Origin: Laburnicola sp. R22_1
Lineage: Eukaryota > Ascomycota > Dothideomycetes > Pleosporales > Didymosphaeriaceae
DNA length: 64,000 nt
NCBI GenBank assembly: GCA_014281115.1
Contig: JACONQ010000015.1
Coordinates: 1,364,001 to 1,428,000 of the forward strand
Direction: 5' to 3'
The position numbers and the translations under genes were made by a program. Of this stretch, positions 61,959 to 64,000 are shown piece by piece (position 1 is the first letter of the stretch; each line of letters begins with the position of its first letter). The notes under the pieces are model-generated. The model saw only the letters and a program-made list of their open reading frames with translations. It searched no databases and was not told where the DNA came from.

Positions 61959-62916
61959 TCAGCAACAGTTGCCCTGTTTCTGCTGTCCTTTCCTGCCCCT
62001 CGAATCGTTCATCCCCAGGTTTATCTTCGCGCTGTTGCCGCCTCCGCCTCCAGGCCCCTTCACGCCTGATCTCCGGTCGTTTAGGTCGTATTTCCCGGCC
62101 TCGATATTCTGGTATATCCGCTCTGCGACTTCCAAAAAAGCTCTCTCAACACCTTCGCCTGATTTGGCGGACGTCTCGACGTACTGCATAACGCCGTTCT
62201 GCTTGCACCACTCTTCTGCCTCCTCTTTCGTGACTTGTCTCTTGTTCTCCTCGCTCTCGCCAGATACTGTTGATGACGGTGCGAGATCGCTCTTGTTCCC
62301 TACTAGCACCACGACGATGTTCTCCTCGGCGATTTGTCTGAGATCATGCAGCCAGCTCGTCGCGCTCAAGAAGGTATTCTTTCGCGAGATGTCGAAGACT
62401 AACAGGGCTCCTGAAGCGCCTCGAAAGTAGCTTCGTGTAATGCTCTTGTATGTTTCTTGGCCAGCGGTATCCCACAATGACAGTTTCATGTGCTTCTGCT
62501 GCTCCTTTTGCTGTTTTGATGGTGAGGTAGCTGGATCGGCTCTCGAGGGGTTGTTGATGTTGAGAGCGTGCGATGCGGGAGGCCCGACGGGGACGATGCG
62601 CGACCCAAATTCTACGCCGATAGTTACATCGTGATGGGGCGAGAAGCGGCCTTCGCAGAGGCGGATGGTGAGCTAGCGGCGTTAGCAGAATGTCCGTCTG
62701 GTAGACTGAGGTGTACTGTGGTCCCCCCGACGTATACGCCATTCGCCACTCGACGCCCGTGCTGGAGAAGGTAAAGTCTTTTGCATAGACAAAAAGCGTT
62801 GATGACGAAGGCGTATACTTCGGGGGGGAACCACAATACACACGTACACTGGACTTTCCGCACCCCGAGTCCCCCAGCGAAACTATCTTCGCGATATAGT
62901 CCCACGGTTGAGCCAT
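61959..62916 (-). CDS. Rab family GTPase, Rab4/Rab2/Rab14 group
   Basis: Exons 62916-62848 and 62672-61959 give 260 residues. Rab proteins direct vesicle tethering. P-loop GDSGCGKSS is split from the rest by a 175 nt intron; then LTIRLCEGRFSPHHDVTIGV (switch I Thr), WDTAGQETYKSITRSYFRGA (switch II), VLVGNKSDL and VETSAKSGEGVE. The end QGNCC gives a double-cysteine prenylation site. An insertion of about 30 residues (from VGPPASHALNIN to KQQKEQQKH) lies between the two interswitch beta strands, Pro/Ser/Gln/Lys-rich, hence 260 rather than about 210 residues. I recall similar insertions in some fungal Rab4/Ypt4-like proteins. Which Rab class it is remains a judgement from RGASGALLVFDISRKNTFLS. 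Confidence 0.9.
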
Positions 62917-63829
62917 GTGTGGAGAGTGCGTCCGAAGACGGCGAATGTGATGGTTGAGGGAGGTCTGGGGATGAGGCGCGAGCTTGCGGAGCGGTGTGCG
63001 GGGGCTTGCACAAAATAGGCGTGGGGCTAGAGCTCGATGAGTCTGCACAGGAGGGGAGGATCGGGCGGTTAAGGGTGCGCGAGGATACGAGGATACGGTG
63101 GTTTAGGAGCTGAAGTTGGAGAATGGTGAATGGTGATGGCCACTGCAGTCGAGGTCTGAGGTCACCAAGGTGTGTGGCTGATACCTCGTCATAGTTCGGA
63201 AGTGGCTTAGCTGGCACGCCGAAGGAAGTATTTTACATCTATCCAAACTCGACATTGCTGCTCTATATTTTATCAATTCCAGCGATTTACACGTTCGCTC
63301 ATTTATTTATATCTATTTATAGATGCTGGTTGATACGTCTTAGATTGATAGATTTCATTCTATTAGAGATTCATCCGAGATGTAGTAGATGTAGAGCCGC
63401 GAAATGTCAAGTTGCCAACTGCAGTCCTACGCGCACGGTACCTAACATCTGCGCTCACTGGGACCTTCGCATCTACGTTGCCAGAGATCTGGCAAGCACC
63501 GGTAGCGACGCCAGGACGGCATGGTTTGTCTTCGCATCGCAATCAGCTCTTGACCAGAGGACCGGCGGGATCCCAGGTCTTGTGTCTGTGCAAACGGAGT
63601 CGGCCATGTCTATCTTCTGCTTGAAACAGATGCAAGGTTCGTTTGCTGTTGAATGTTGCTGTGTTTAATGCTGCTTCAGTTCCAACCCCACTACATCTAC
63701 CATCCGGGACTATTTCGTAGTTCCATGGGCTATAAGCTAGCGCATATAGCCGCCGCCCACATAGGGTTGCCGCCCACCCCGCCAAAACGCGACACCTGCA
63801 CAAAACCCGCGATATCTCAGCAACGCTGA
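62917..63829. other. intergenic, nothing recognised
   Basis: Promoter side of the Rab gene (CT/GC-rich near 63000) and then AT-rich sequence. No gene or repeat recognised. Confidence 0.4.
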
Positions 63830-64000
63830 TTACAATTGCCATTGACTACACATAGATTCAAGCGCTGTAGCGGCTGTAGCTATAGCAGCTGTTTCTAAAG
63901 TGCTTGATACAGTAAATATACGTGGTTTAGCTGCTAAAGCCTCAGCTGCGCACATAGCCTCCCTGATACTCTCTACTTCTGCAAAGCGTTGATTCGGGTC
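63830..64000 (-). CDS. C-terminal end of an unidentified ORF cut by the window edge
   Basis: A leftward frame enters from beyond 64000 and runs 56 codons to a TAA. The peptide is helix-rich and Ala/Glu-rich (FAEVESIREAMCAAEALAAK, AIATAATALESMCSQWQL), coded with AT-rich codons unlike the housekeeping genes. Such tails occur in fungal transposases, but 56 residues are not enough to decide. Confidence 0.25.
   Translation of the reverse strand, partial: DPNQRFAEVESIREAMCAAEALAAKPRIFTVSSTLETAAIATAATALESMCSQWQL

Overview
The window reads as a euchromatic arm of a filamentous ascomycete genome (Pezizomycotina, most likely Dothideomycetes; the class is inference). The support is: spliced genes with 44-60 nt introns, GT donors and CTAAC/CTGAC-type branch sites; a HET-domain NLR and a SesA-type NLR; a secreted AA9 LPMO and a secreted bicupin oxalate decarboxylase; and transposon relics whose stop codons look like repeat-induced point mutation (RIP).

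Layout. 1-7.1 kb: a possible micro-ORF transcript, then MSS1 (mitochondrial tRNA-modification GTPase) and MAK16 (60S assembly) diverging from a 209 bp promoter, then an acidic FGxF-motif protein. 7.1-15.6 kb: two head-to-head NLR genes (HET-NB-ARC-TPR and SesA-NB-ARC-TPR). Their TPR-coding 3' ends and 3' flanks are a near-identical inverted duplication; the second gene carries two in-frame stops. 15.6-17.5 kb: a dead pogo/Fot-type transposase. 18.3-20.3 kb: an eight-exon sugar transporter. 21.2-26.5 kb: a zinc-finger-like gene split by an intact 3.1 kb hAT element. 27.3-29.4 kb: a dead pogo-like element with perfect terminal repeats, ending 22 bp before an F-box-like gene. 30-33 kb: oxalate decarboxylase and a DUF1275 membrane protein. 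33.6-38.2 kb: an ASX-homology protein, SEC22 and an alpha/beta hydrolase. 40.2-42.4 kb: enolase-phosphatase UTR4 with unusually long introns. 42.4-45.3 kb: a long GC-rich gene-free stretch, then a Ksp1/Ran1-like kinase. 48.3-52.6 kb: MED6, an MMTAG2-like SR protein and an amidase. 53.3-57.3 kb: three uncharacterised small genes. 57.3-62 kb: repeat remnants around an AA9 LPMO. 62-63 kb: a Rab GTPase. The right edge holds the end of an unidentified ORF.

Housekeeping genes (MSS1, MAK16, SEC22, UTR4, MED6, Rab, amidase, kinase) alternate with accessory and mobile blocks. The most unusual block is the 8.4 kb NLR inverted repeat: repeat-array homogenisation, a candidate amyloid-signalling segment, an inverted repeat in the shared promoter and RIP-like nonsense mutations occur together. 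The second notable locus is the recent-looking hAT insertion, whose removal with one 8 bp target copy restores a continuous reading frame. All exon models were read by eye from splice signals and family conservation; none was tested against transcripts.
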